A stretch of DNA of 64,000 bases from Hyaloraphidium curvatum. Taxonomy: Eukaryota > Monoblepharomycota > Hyaloraphidiomycetes > Hyaloraphidiales > Hyaloraphidiaceae. The position numbers and the translations under genes are program-made. Positions 53,082 through 64,000 of this stretch are shown piece by piece; within the stretch, counting starts at the first letter, position 1, and every line of letters begins with the position of its first letter. The stretch is from positions 124,001-188,000 of the forward strand of contig JAIVFI010000024.1 in the NCBI GenBank assembly GCA_025558095.1. Direction: 5' to 3'. The notes beneath the pieces were generated by a model, which was given only the letters and a program-made list of their open reading frames with translations, ran no database searches and was not told where the DNA came from.

Positions 53082-55443
53082 CTATTGAGCCGAAGCGGCC
53101 TGGTACACGAACGCTTCGAGGAACTTGACGTATTGAATCATGTTGGGTGCGCCCGGCTTCCTGAAGCGGCCCACAACGGCATAGATTTGCTGCGATGGGA
53201 AGCTGAATCAGACCAGAAGTGAGACACATCCACCAGTTCCTACCGTGTCCGTAACAAACGAGCCCAATGTCCGGCGCAGGAAGCGGAACATATCATCGCG
53301 CGGAACGGTCCACAGCTTCTGCCGGTCCATCGATTTCAGCTCCCTCTCGATCTGCGTCCGGTCATTCCCCGGAAGCGAACGCATGTGCTGTCGGATCACT
53401 GCGGCAGTCCCCTCGATGTCCAAGCGACCGTCCTTTTGCATCCACTCAAAGACAAAGTCGTCGGCGTCAAGCAGCTCGTACGTGAACCCGAAGCACTCCA
53501 GGCTCGCACCAATGTCGAGATCGCGCGCCGTATAGTACTTGTCGGCAACGAGATCGCCCAGCCGAAACCCGGGCTTGAGGATCTTGGTCCGTTCCAATCG
53601 CTTTGCTCCGATGGTGAAGACCTTCTGCGCCGGCTCGGAGATGGAGATGGTGTCGTCGGCCAGATAGAAGGTGACAACGAAGCGCCGCGCATCGTCGCGC
53701 GCCTCTCCCGGCTCGGCAATCCTGGCCAAGAAGCGTAGGCTGACGTTGTGAAAGGCAAGTAGTTTGTTCAGATCCTTCTGGTGCGCCTTGAGGACCAAGC
53801 GCCGGCAAGACTCTGCGGAGTCCTCCTCCGACCCGAAGCCATTGTACGGAGGGAGGATGTGCTCGTGCTTGGGGGCGGGAGGAAGATCCATCTGCAGAGG
53901 CTGCAGTTCATCCTCGCGGCGGCCGAGGTTCTCGCGTAGGAAAGTCCTCGTGAAGTCATCGCAGTCGCGGCTGCGAATAGATGCTAGTCAACCACGGTAC
54001 GCGACAGGGCATCCAGCAACGCACATGAGAAGCTTGCGATGAAGGACGTCGATCACGACGCCAATGCCCATGTCTCGCCACGTGTACCGCGGTGCTTCAT
54101 TGAGATCTGGACGAAGGTTTCAGCAAAATGGTTGAGAAAACCAATATTCCTCACTCACCGTTCAAGCGATTGAAGATCTTGGGCAGGGGACCGCGCCTCA
54201 GTAGAAGCGGCAGCTTGGCAGAGATGTCGCTACCCGAATAGCCATCGTTCTTCTTGCGGACCTCCCTGACCTCGCAGGTATCGTCGACGAGGTAGAACTG
54301 CAGAATGCACTCGCGGCTCCCAACGGGTCCCGCGATCACGTTGCTCCTTCCCTCAGCACTTCCCGCAACGCCGTCCTCGCCCAGCCAGACACCGAAAAAG
54401 CGGAGCACTGTCCTGTCGAAGAGAAGGAAGCGGCCCAGCTTGTCGTTGTGAGGCCCATCGGCGCAGGTTGGAGACTCTGGCGCGCGAACAGGGGTAGACT
54501 GCTTCTTCGGGGCAAGAGTATCGTCGGGAAGGGCAACAGAGGGCGAGAGCGGCTTCAGGTTGGTCTTGAAGTAGTTCTGCGGAGCTTGGTATGAGCCACC
54601 TCATTGCGTTGCCGTGCCTCAAGAAGCTACCTTGGTGAACTCGTCTGCCTCCGCAACCGTGTACTTCCGCCCGTAGAAAACGACGTCCTTGCCGCAATCA
54701 AAGTCGCGCGCGCCATAGACCCCCTTGGTCTTGTCTTGGCGTTCCTTCGGAATCACTTGCCTGCTCACGAGCAGGCCGCGCGCCGGCTCCACTACGGAAA
54801 TGGTTCCGTCTTCGACGAAGAAGTTGATAACGACCCGCCTCGTCAGCGAAGTGGTTGTCTTGAGCAAGCTCTCAACGGAGCCCGCGCTAGGTTCGGGTAG
54901 ACTGCTTCTCTTTGGCCTTTCGTTCGCTTCGGGACCGCGCGCAACGTTCCATGGATGCACGGATCGAGGGATCTGCAGTGCCGGGCCCGAGGGAACTGGA
55001 GCATCTCCCTTGGTAGCCACCGGCTTTACCAGCTTCTCGCTCTCGGTCTGCGCCGCGACTTCCTCCACAAAGTATCCAGCAAAGGTCAGAACGACCTTGT
55101 CCTTGAGGACGTAGTCGGGAACGAAAGGCCTGACTGCATCCGAAGCTCTGCTCCTGAAGGCATCCACGGCCGCGTGAATGCGCTCTTCTTCGTTCCGTTT
55201 CTCTTCTTCGTAGGCCTCTTCCGTCGCGGTGGGCGGTGCCTCCGGGGCCGCTGCACGGGTATCTGCAACGATGCGCGCGATGGGGCTGGCGGGATCAATG
55301 ACCTCATTCGGGAGCGGAAAGCCGTTGACAATGTCCATGGTGTGGATTTTCTTGCGCGGGACATCGTCGAGACGCTGGCCGAAACCGGGGAGGAACGGCA
55401 GGTCCGGCAGGTTGTCCACCCGCGGCCGGTCCGTGCTCCGCAT
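53082..55443 (-). CDS. EFHC1-like protein with three DM10 domains
   Basis: Axonemal doublet-microtubule inner protein of the EFHC1/RIB72 type. Exons (minus): 55443-54631, 54576-54159, 54094-54025, 53970-53244, 53189-53082; TAG stop. About 710 residues. The N-terminus has LPFLPGFGQR. DM10 domain 1 holds FFVEDGTISVVEPARGLLVS and GARDFDCGKDVVFYGRKYTV. Domain 2 holds LGRFLLFDRTVLRFFGVWL and LQFYLVDDTCEVREVRKKN. Domain 3 holds RRFVVTFYLADDTISISEPA and YYTARDLDIGASLECFGFTY. Between domains 2 and 3 lies the family hallmark YTWRDMGIGVVIDVLHRKLL, then IRDCDDFTRTFLREN. Fungi that lost the flagellum lack this family, so its presence argues for a flagellated life stage or recent ancestry. Confidence 0.93.
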
Positions 55444-55688
55444 CCCGGCGAGGCTGCACGCAGACTGGGGCTAAACAAACTCAAAGGAGATCCTCGCCGA
55501 GTTCCTGGTTCTGGATTACGGCACCTCGGGAGGAATTCTTGGGGCAATTTGGGAGGAGGCGCGCGATGATGGGCGGTGCGATCTCCGCCCCTCCCACTCG
55601 CACGGCCACGGGCTCAAGGAGGCTAATCGGAGGCGACGTGCCTCTTCCTCTTCGTGACATTCGTCGCCATGAACTCTAAAGCCGAGCG

Positions 55689-57131
55689 ATGAGTTTGCGG
55701 CAGAGTGCTGCCTTCCTGGCCTTCCCTCTTGTGGTCGGCAGTCTTCTCGTCTTCGGGACGACGATGTACGGGAGTCCGGGGGCCATTGTACGCGTCAATG
55801 GATACAAGGAGCCAATTGCTTTTGGCGAAGCCGCGCTTTCGGGTGATCCGGCCGTCACGGAAGACCTGGCGCTCCCCGAATGGCGCGATGCCCTGGCTTT
55901 GGACCCTCTGCTAGAGCCTGCTTTACGCGGCGCTTCGGATCCGGACGCTGCTTTGGATCGCAAGCCGTTCTGCACCGGTGGACCAGGTGCGGCGACGTAT
56001 CAGACGGATGCGTGCGGAATCATGCGGGCCGGGAGCCGGAGGTTAAAGGCGTGGCGGGACAGGGTCTGGAACGAGAGGGCAGCGTACGCAAAGCGGAAAC
56101 ACCCGCGCTGTCCCAAGTCTCCGTCGGACCCGCTCAGGATCGGCTATGTCCATGGACGACCGTGGTGGCGAGGCACCGGGCTGGAGAACTTCACAGGTTG
56201 CCCTGTCCCTTGTGCTTTCCGGTTCATCGAGGATCCTGAAGATGAGGGCGTCGACTTGGTCATGGACGACGACTTTGGAATCTGGGGAGGCAATCGCTCC
56301 AATCTGTCCTCGAAAGACGGGAGAATACGAGCCCTCTACATGAGCGAGACGCATAGCCCTGGAGGGATGGACGATGGCGTGCTCGAATCCACTGACATCC
56401 TTGCGAGCTACGATCGCGTGTCTGACGTCGTGTTTCTTGATTCGTTCGTTTGCCCAAGTGGCCTATCTTGCCTCAGGCCAGCCCCGGCGGCGGAAGAACT
56501 GCACAGGGGAAAGAGAAAGTTTGCGGCGTCGTTCGTCTCCAAATGCGGTGCTGGCAGCAGGGAGTCGCAGGGCGTCATTCGCAGGGAGCTTATGCTCGAT
56601 CTCGATCGGGAACTCGCGATCATTTCCAACGCCACGGGGCGCCCAAGGCTGGAAGTCGATCATTACGGCAAATGTTTGTATAGCCCGGATCTGGACATGC
56701 TCGCGATGGCGAACGCCTCCAAGGTCCGGGGCGGTCCCGCTGGCGAGAAGCTGTTTCTGTCCACTCGCTACAAGTTCGTTCTGGCCTTCGAAAACAGCGT
56801 TCGCAGGGACTACCTGACCGAGAAGCCGTTCGATGCCCTCCGCGCAGGGGCGGTGCCGGTGTACTACGGCTCTCCGTCCGCCAGGGACTTCCTACCTCCA
56901 GGATCGTACGTCGACGTACTCGACTTCCGGTCGGCAAAGGAACTGGCTGCGCACCTTGCCGCGCTGGACGCGGACGACGATGCTTTCCTAGCGCATTTCG
57001 CTTGGCGAGCAACCGACTATAAGCCGCGGACGCCGCTGGGCTTCTCCCTCATGGAGAGGGGAGAAAGGAACTTCCTGTGCAGGACGTGCGGCGTGGCACT
57101 AAAGGTGTACTGCAGAGCGGAGGGAACGTGA
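55689..57131 (+). CDS. alpha-1,3-fucosyltransferase-like protein (GT10)
   Basis: Golgi type II membrane glycosyltransferase that would transfer fucose from GDP-fucose to glycans. Single exon, 480 residues. One N-terminal span (LAFPLVVGSLLVFGTTMYG) follows a short tail. The catalytic C-terminal domain carries the GT10 donor-binding signature: KFVLAFENSVRRDYLTEKPF, then DALRAGAVPVYYGSPSARDF. Upstream are KRKFAASFVSKCGAGSRES and RLEVDHYGKCLYSPD, also typical of the family. The last residues contain a Cys pair (FLCRTCGVALKVYC). The start ATG 55689 gives a normal anchor. The lack of introns is shared with the neighbouring FkbM-like and F-box genes, so it is not by itself a transfer signal. Confidence 0.9.
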   Translation: MSLRQSAAFLAFPLVVGSLLVFGTTMYGSPGAIVRVNGYKEPIAFGEAALSGDPAVTEDLALPEWRDALALDPLLEPALRGASDPDAALDRKPFCTGGPGAATYQTDACGIMRAGSRRLKAWRDRVWNERAAYAKRKHPRCPKSPSDPLRIGYVHGRPWWRGTGLENFTGCPVPCAFRFIEDPEDEGVDLVMDDDFGIWGGNRSNLSSKDGRIRALYMSETHSPGGMDDGVLESTDILASYDRVSDVVFLDSFVCPSGLSCLRPAPAAEELHRGKRKFAASFVSKCGAGSRESQGVIRRELMLDLDRELAIISNATGRPRLEVDHYGKCLYSPDLDMLAMANASKVRGGPAGEKLFLSTRYKFVLAFENSVRRDYLTEKPFDALRAGAVPVYYGSPSARDFLPPGSYVDVLDFRSAKELAAHLAALDADDDAFLAHFAWRATDYKPRTPLGFSLMERGERNFLCRTCGVALKVYCRAEGT

Positions 57132-57229
57132 CTGTTGGTAGACGGAGCTTGATGTAGCATGGTTGCAGCTTCGTGTTCGATTACGTTACAGTATGCTCGA
57201 GTGGTATCCATCCCCGCCATAAGATCCGA

Positions 57230-60200
57230 TCACCGTCCGCCGGCAGCCTGGACAAGATTCCGCACGTACGCCGCGTCCTCCTCGGGCGTTTTTGCGAGGA
57301 CCGCTTGGAACTGCGCGTTGCAACCGCGTTAGCCCGTACTCGCCAGCCGCAACATCGAAAGTCTCACCTTTGCCGGCTCTCTTGCCGCCACGCCGGCCAT
57401 CTCCGCGGCAAAGTACGCCTTCGGGTCCGCGACGTCGGCCACCGGATCCTTCTTCGTCTTGCCTACAGTCGCCAGCCGAGCGAACGAGGCCTGGTAACCC
57501 CCGGCCTCTTCCGCCTCGAACCGCGCCAGCTCCTCGTCCAGGTCGCCGCCCGAATCGCGCTGCGCGACCGGGACCTCGAGCATCGAGGCCAGCGAGGAAA
57601 AGAGCGCGGGCCACAGGCCCAGGTAGGGTTCCTCGAGCATGGGCGGGCACCGCGACATGAGCGTCGTCATGGCGACCTCGGCCGCCTTGCGTTCCTCCAC
57701 GTTGACGACCTCGCGGAGGTGGGGTATGAGGACGCCCTGCATGACGCCGTGGAACAGGCTGCAGGGGTGCTCGCTATCAGCAATCCCCCCGCACACCAAG
57801 AGGACGGAACCCACTTGGGCTGGAGGGCATCAAAAGCAGCCAACATCTCCGTCGGCCCGAACCCGGGCTTCTTCATGTTGACGAGCAGGCAGACAAAGTT
57901 GAGGAAGCCCTGGACGTATCGCGCCGTCTTGCTGGTCTGCAGCCGCGTCAGCATGAGCGCAAAGATGTTCTTGAGGAAGGGCTGGAGCGCCTCGCTGCCA
58001 ATCCGACCGTGAGCAAACGAGAAACAGGTCGCTAGATCCGCAAACCCACGTCGGGACGTTCCAGAAGATTTCGCTCAGCAGGTCGAACCCGTACACGTCG
58101 TTGACCTTGCTCGCGATGAGCTTCTGGAAGATGCCCAGGAACGGCGGCAGCTGGTTCCGCTGCACGATGCCCGCGGCGCCCTTTTCCAGGTAGGCGCTCA
58201 GGAGGCCCACCAGGGCGGGCACGTTGCCCCCGGCTTCCCACAGGGCGGGGGTGAGGAGGGGCGGGAGCATGGCGAGGTAGTCCTCGGGGACGGTGACGTT
58301 GAAGGAGAGGAGCTGCGAGAGGATCTGGAAGACGTAGGGCATGAACTCTGTGGAAGGGAAAGCCAGCGTCAGCGACACGCTTCAGGGGAAGAGAGAGCGC
58401 CACGTACCTTGCACGTCGTTCGCCAGCACCTCTCTGAAGGGCGGGAACAGCAGCTCCTGGAACTGCGCGACCGCGGCCGGGTTCCCTGGGCAGATGTACC
58501 GCACGAGAGCGCCTAGGGTCTCGAAAGCGTAGTGGTTGAACTTGGGGTTGCTGGGGTTGCGCGAAATGGCCGAGATGATCTGGGTGACCTTGGCGATCAC
58601 GTCCGAGGCGAGGGGGATGAGGTCCGTGCGGGAGGTGATGACGACGCGGAGCACGCCTGCCAGAAGGTTGTTAGAAAGAAGCTTGCGAGGCAAGGAGGCG
58701 ACCTACATTTCATCAGCACGTCGTTCTCGGCCAGCTTCTCCGGCGTCTGTCCGCGGTCGATCAGCCCGAACAGCTTGGTCAGGAGCGGTCCAGCCAGCCC
58801 CGAGATGTCGGCCGCCCCGAACCTGCCGAGCAATATAAGCATCAGATGTCCCGTCACGCTGCGCACCAGCAACCTACATCAGCTTCCCCGTCCCCCCGCT
58901 CTCCCGCATCGCCAGCACCTTCTCCGCCACCCACGCCGCATACGAATACACCACCACGTCCCTGCTCCCCAGGTGCTCCACCAGCAGCGGCAGCAGCTCC
59001 AGCAAGACGGGCCTGCCGACGTGCCCGCGGAACACGCCGACGTACTTGAGCGCCCCGGCCTTGATCAGCGGGTGCGTGGCAGGGTCGTCGGGGGGGGTGC
59101 GGAGGTCCGGGAGGACGGTGGAGTGGAGGACCTCGAGGAAGGGGAGGGAGGGGTTGACGCGGGTGGCGCCGGCCTGTGGTATGGCGCGACGGGTCGTCAG
59201 GTTGCCGTGCTCAAGGTTCTGGCGCGCGAAACCCACCCTCTCGCTCACGGCCCGCGCCCCAAGCGCCATGATCAGGTACATCGCCGTGTCCTTCTCCATC
59301 CAGTTGTTCTTCCTGTCCGCCTCGTACTTCTGCAGGCACGCCGTGACGAAGCCCCCGCAGACCTCGGTCACGCGCTGCTCAAAGTGCTCCATGAGCCCGC
59401 GGACGAGCTCCGTCGCGGCGCGCCGCCGCGAGTCGGCGTCGGTGCCCTCGACCTCGCGGCGGAAGTACGCCAGCGGCTCCTCCTGGAACTCGGAGACGTC
59501 CGAGGCGCGGAGGGTGATGTTGGGGAGGACGACGAGGGAGCAGATCTGCTGCAGGGTCTCGGGGGCGGCGAAGAGAGCAGAGTGCCGCGCGGGGCGGGCG
59601 ACCGAGGTGAGGAAGTTGATGGCCTTGGACACGAGCTGCACACGGGGCGGAGGATCAGGGAAGTGCCCGCGCGCAACGGAGGGTACCAGACGCACATTAT
59701 CGTACTTGACGCTCCGCCCGACGGTCGTCAGCAGGCCCCACACGTCCCCCACGAACGCCTCCAGCTGCGGAAAGTCCTCCTCGTACCGCCTCGCGTACAG
59801 GTCGATGTTTTCGCACACGGCCGTGCGGCACTTTGTCACCGGATCCTCGTCCTCGTCCTCGTCGTCCTCGTCCGGCGGCGGCCCCTCCAGCGCCGGGTTC
59901 GTGTAGAGCAGGAAGCGGCGGTGCAGGCGCATGAACTCGGGCATGTTGTTCTCGAAGAATTCGGGGAGGTCCTGGCAGTTGAGGTCCCAGAAGATCTGGA
60001 GGAGGAGGAGCAGGGCGTCGAAGAGGGTCTTGAGGAAGGCGAGGGGGGGGTTCGAGTCCACGGTGCGCTCCAGGGACTGGAAGAGGGCCAGGTAGGGCTC
60101 GGCAAAGTTCTGGAGGACGTGCTTGATCTCGAGGAAGAGGGCGTCGGTGCGGACCTGCGCCCTCCATCTGTGCGACACGCCCCGGAGCACTGTCAGCCGC

Positions 60201-60763
60201 ATTACCTCTGACGAGGTCCGGCCAACTGCACCTCGCAAACACCCCGTGAGCGGTCCTGAGCACGCCCACGTTGGCCTCCCACGTCTTCTGGTCCGCCGCG
60301 TCCCCCAGCTTGGCCACCAACCCGGGCACCAACCCCGGCCAGTGCTCCGGAAAGTCCGCGTCCGCGGCGATCGCCACCGACTCGGACAGCTGCACCTGCA
60401 GGTTTGCCGGCACCCCCGCCATCACGTCGATGATGCGCGCCTTGATCTCCTCCCTGTCCGCGCGCGGGATGCCGGCGTCGCCGTGGGCGTAGTGCTTCCG
60501 GAGCAGGTTCTTGAAGTACAGGACGGCGGCGTGCCGCACGGTGGGGGACGTCGAGGGGTGCGAGAGGAGCGCGACGAGACAGAGGGAGAAGCCGGGGGAG
60601 AGCTCGGCGGAGGCGAGCGAGGCCTCGGCTGTCCAAGTGAAAGCGAGTGAGCTGGGCTTAAATCGGGGCGGGGGAGCGGCCCACCCTGCTTGCGCGCGGC
60701 GGGGTCCAGCGTCTGCGAGAGGAGGCCCGCGAGCACGGCGAGGTTCTGCTCGGTGGGCTCCAT
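57230..60763 (-). CDS. CSE1: exportin-2 (CSE1/CAS), importin-alpha re-exporter
   Basis: Karyopherin that returns importin-alpha to the cytoplasm with RanGTP. Exons (minus): 60763-60685, 60628-60232, 60167-59696, 59635-59237, 59173-58878, 58822-58707, 58656-58408, 58347-58050, 57994-57815, 57758-57368, 57310-57230. About 985 residues, the normal length. Start MEPTEQNLAVLAGLLSQTLD. HEAT-repeat landmarks: VRHAAVLYFKNLLRKHY, PANLQVQLSESVAIAADADF, PEHWPGLVPGLVAKLGD, QIFWDLNCQDLPEFFENNM, ATHPLIKAGALKYVGVFRGH, NHYAFETLGALVRYICPGNP and RYVQGFLNFVCLLVNMKK. The acidic insert PDEDDEDEDEDP is present, as in homologues. The second intron is placed by family alignment (AHGVFARWRAQV), overruling a weaker read-through option. 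Confidence 0.95.
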
Positions 60764-61671
60764 CCCTGCCGCGGCTGCGCGTCGTCAGCTTCGGCCGCGT
60801 TCGGCGCGCGTCCCGTGCCCACCGGCCATCCTGCGCTCTCAGTCTCTAGCCGGCGCTAAGCGATCGAGCCGCGATCCCACACGAATTCAATTCGCGCGTG
60901 CGGCGCCGCGGGCGCGCGTGGGGCGGGCAGTCCGCGCCGGCGGTCCCGCGGGTGGGCGGACGCGGGTCCACACGCGACACGGGAAGGCGGCGCCGCGGAG
61001 CTCGAGATCCAGGCAGCGAGGGCCGCGGAGGCTGCCCCGACGGACGCGAGGAGATCGCCCGCGAGGTTCAAGTGGTTCGAAGGCTTTTAGCGAATATGCT
61101 AGGACCGTTGGAAGACTACGAAAATCGACTAAGCTTCCGCGCGGCCAAAAGCGGGTGCCGCAGCTTGAAGCAAGCGAACTATCGTGAGACGTTGCAACAC
61201 GGGTGGATTAGGGGGACCTGAAGGGCTGAGCGGGTTCGCGGACCGGGATGGGCGCGGGTCAGATTTGGCGGCGGCAGGCAAGTTCTTGGCCATCGAAGGC
61301 CCGACTCCACGGGCCAGACCGTCGCCAGAACTGCGTGCAGCACCTCCACTTCGATAGTTGGCTCGTTTTCCGAGGCGCAGGGGGCAAATTTGGTGCTCAG
61401 ATGGGGCTCAGACGGCCACCAGAGGCTTCCAAGGCCTCGTGCTCGTCGCGCTCCTGCAGGGCTGCTGGCCAAAAGCCGAGCAGCACGCCGTTCAAACAGC
61501 TGCGAGCTGCGGGTTTCGGAGATGCAAGGGGAGGCGCATCGGTGCAAGTTATTGTTGGCGCCCAGGCCGCCGGAGCTGTGCGGAAGAATTCGCGCTGTGC
61601 GGCCAAGCTTGAGGCGCAGCCATCGGCCACACCCGACGCGTCTCCGCAGACGGCTGCTCCACGCGGCCACT
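60764..61671. other. intergenic, no gene seen
   Basis: About 900 nt between CSE1 and the lectin gene. The part next to CSE1 is GC-rich. 61070-61140 is AT-richer, and 61240-61640 has balanced composition without a convincing coding frame. No repeat or RNA gene was recognised. The distal end is the promoter of the lectin gene. Confidence 0.45.
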
Positions 61672-61679
61672 TATATAAG
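61672..61679 (+). promoter_or_regulatory. TATA box of the lectin-domain gene
   Basis: A perfect TATATAAG lies 54 bp upstream of the ATG at 61733, leaving room for a start site about 30 bp downstream and a short 5' leader. It is the clearest TATA box in the window. TATA-driven genes are often strongly or conditionally expressed. Confidence 0.7.
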
Positions 61680-61732
61680 AATGGGACCCCGCGCAGCCGA
61701 CACCCCATCGATACCACCGATTCCCAGCCACC

Positions 61733-64000
61733 ATGAAAGTCAGCCTCTGCCTCGCCGCGCTCGCCGCGCTCCTCGCCCAGACCTCCGCCGCGCCCCTCCT
61801 CCGCCGGGTCCCGCGCCCGCCGCAGGAGCTGTCGACGGAGGGCGTCACGGCCGTCGGCTGCGACAACGCGTCGCCGCCGTCGCTGGCGTGCCCCGCCGGC
61901 CGCGTCATCCAGGTGCAGCACGCATTCTGGGGCCGCGACGTGCCGATGGGCGCCGATCCCTCGACGTGCCCCGGCAACCCGACGACGTTCCCGCCCGGCG
62001 GCTGCTCGCTGGCCGCCAACGACGCGGCCGCGCTGACCGCGTGGGTCGCCGGGCTGTGCGACGGCAAGCAGTCCTGTTCGGGCCTGCCCGGCCAGTGGGA
62101 CCTGCTCGCCGTGTTCGACGACCCGTGCGTCAACGTCGTCAAGCGCTCCGTCGTCACGTACGCGTGCCGTGACGCGACCCTGGACGCCCCCGCCATCCCG
62201 GCCGCCGTGCCCACGGCGACACCCTGCGCCTGGCCAAGCCTGCAACCATCGTCGCACCCAAATGCCCCAAGTTCAGCGCCGCAACCACCTCGGCCATCAA
62301 CAGCGCCTACGGCCTGCGCCAGCAGTTCAGCCCCTCGAGCGCGCCCTTTGGCAGCGTCGCGCTGTTCGTCGCCGACCTGGCCAGCACGGACCTCGACGCC
62401 GCCGTGCGCTCCGTCACGGGCGGCGCCTACTCCCTCGACACCGTCTCCTCCCTAAACATCACCGCCTTCAACTTCGACCTGGGCAACACCACCGTCGTCC
62501 TGGCCCGCAACAACACCGGGTTCACCACCCTGCGCATCTCGGCCTTCAACATCATCTCGGCCGGGGGCGCGCTCGACGTCCGCTCGCAGGGGCCCGACGC
62601 TTCGGGACGCTTCGGCCCGGACATCACCGTGCACGCCGTGCGCACCTTTGGTCCGGTCAACATCATGCAGAACGGGCTGCCCGCGGCCTACAAGCCGGTC
62701 GCCACCGGTAACCTGAACTACACCGGTAGGGTCGGCTTCCTTTCTCTCTGAGATGCCTACTCACTCTGTTTGCCTCTTCAGACTACCAGGACACTCCTGG
62801 GGTCAACGACGACCTCCTCAAGCTCTTCCCCGCGGACGAGTGGGAGTGCTCCAGCGATCCCACCGCGTTCCGGCCCATCTGCTACCCCGCCGGCGCCGTG
62901 ACGAGCTGCAACGGCCCCGCCAACACTCCCTTCCAGTGCTGGGCGCCCTTCACCTACTCCGACTACTTCGGGCAGTCGATCGCGAACCCGGGCCAGAACG
63001 ACGGGCTCAACGTGATCAGGATGCAGACGGACCGCTTCGTTTTCCCCGAGTTCAACACCACGCTCCCGCACCAGGCCAACGCCCCCGTGCCGGGCAAATC
63101 GGCGCTGTACGGGTCCATCGAGTCCTCGGCCCGGGCCTTCTTCGCGAGGGACGGCCGGCACGGTTCCGCTGTCGCTTCCCCCAACGCCTTCGGCATCATG
63201 GGCACCGCTGACTGTGAGCGAGACATCCGCAGCGCATGGGTGTGGCTTTCCTGACCCTTGCCCCCCCCCCCCCCCCACACAGACTCGATCAGCCTGCTCC
63301 GCAACCCCTCGACCGTCGCCTGGATCGAGAACTACTTCGGCAACTCCCCCCCCAACGGGCTCGCCGTCGAGCAGATCCTAGGCCTGTTCTGGCTCATGGG
63401 CGGCCCCGGCTCGGCTCTGTCGAAGCAGGCGCCCATGTACCTCGGCTGCGGCGGCGGCTACGAGGACCCCACGCGGTGCTGGTTCCTCAAGGCCTCGGAG
63501 TTTGCCCTCGGCAACGGCGTCGGCGGCGATTTTTTCAACCCCAACTGGCAGGGCATCTCGGGCACCGTCAGCAACAGCATCCCCGCCGCGGACCCCTCGG
63601 CCCCCGTGGACCCGATCCTCTCCCGCTTCGTCGCTGGATGCGCGGGCGAGATGGTCTCTGCCGGGCGCTTCTCTGACGCCCAGGCCTTCCTCGCCGACGC
63701 CCTCCCTGCGATCGCCGGCTCCGCCGACCCCTCCGCCAACCGCGCCTTCACCATCCTCGCCAACCTCCGCACCGCCCGCAAGGACAGCGCCGTGCGCGCG
63801 GTCCCCTTCCTCTCCGCCGCCACGCTGGAGCAGGCCGTGGAGCTGGAGCTCGGCGCCATGGCCAGCCTCGAGGGCAACCTGACTTCGCTGGCGGACCGCT
63901 CGACGACCGCCGCGGCGGCGCTCACCCTGCTGGCGGCATCCAACGCCACGATTCAGGCGGCCGTGGACTCCGCGTCGACGGAGCTGCAGGGGGACATCAA
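61733..64000 (+). CDS. secreted SUEL-type lectin-domain protein (3' partial)
   Basis: The gene continues past the window end. It has a clear signal peptide (MKVSLCLAALAALLAQTSAA). Next is a galactose/rhamnose-binding lectin-like domain: LACPAGRVIQVQHAFWGRD, a C-x-G-K-x-S-C segment and DPCVNVVKRSVVTYAC. The frame then shifts from the 61733 phase to another phase near 62165-62235. No GT-AG intron of normal length fits there, so this is a very short or non-canonical intron or a base error. Downstream, VALFVADLASTDLDAAVRS, the intron 62726-62781, an extracellular Cys/Trp region (FPADEWECSSDPTAFRPICY) and the intron 63214-63282 follow, then an Ala-rich helical stretch to the end. The downstream domains are not recognised. 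Confidence 0.65.

Noticed and set aside
60168-60238. Alternative CSE1 splice using the in-frame GTCAGA donor
   Set aside because: The GTGCAG donor with the CACAG acceptor gives a family-length join and a CTGAC branch; the alternative has a poor donor and a worse alignment.

Overview
This is eukaryotic nuclear DNA: GC-rich, gene-dense, on both strands, with about 90 short spliceosomal introns. Most introns are 45-65 nt, with GTGGGT or GTGAGT donors, CTGAC or CTAAC branch points and CAG acceptors. The gene set points to a fungus, probably an early-diverging or zoosporic (chytrid-type) one. Evidence for this is a GH18 chitinase with a CBM18, a calcium-site neutral trehalase, a fungal-style pseudouridine glycosidase-kinase fusion, and two genes linked to cilia (an EFHC1-like DM10 protein and a TMEM138-like protein). 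I cannot name the species. All exon boundaries come from reading frame, splice consensus and family alignment from memory; no transcripts were available.

Layout. 1-5 kb: tail of a probable nucleotide cyclase, a membrane-anchored chitinase whose catalytic Glu sits on a 9-nt microexon, and a stomatin. 5-10 kb: an acylglycerolphosphate acyltransferase with an in-frame stop in its active-site motif, divergent from an F-box protein, then a PRL-type phosphatase without a CAAX box. 10-12.6 kb: receptor-like TKL kinase 1. 12.8-18.9 kb: a bacterial-looking SagB nitroreductase, a GST-like protein and a secreted beta-helix protein, bracketed by two inverted copies of a 230-bp repeat. 18.9-24 kb: a small unknown gene, a GBP/dynamin-like GTPase and the pseudouridine fusion enzyme. 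24-35 kb: a secreted trypsin-fold/EGF/P-domain protein that has lost its catalytic Ser, divergent from receptor-like TKL kinase 2.

35-45 kb: ATPase inhibitor IF1, a small lysine-rich protein, an ABCG half-transporter, a TatD hydrolase, an FkbM-type protein and neutral trehalase. 45-53 kb: CPSF160, SUMO and TMEM138-like. 53-61 kb: EFHC1-like, a GT10 fucosyltransferase and exportin-2 (CSE1). 61.7-64 kb: a secreted lectin-domain protein cut by the window end, with a clear TATA box.

The housekeeping genes (CPSF160, CSE1, SUMO, IF1, ABCG, trehalase) look intact. The more unusual content is the pair of receptor kinases sharing a transmembrane core but with unrelated ectodomains, the pseudoprotease/EGF protein beside kinase 2, the microexons and the repeat-bracketed block.
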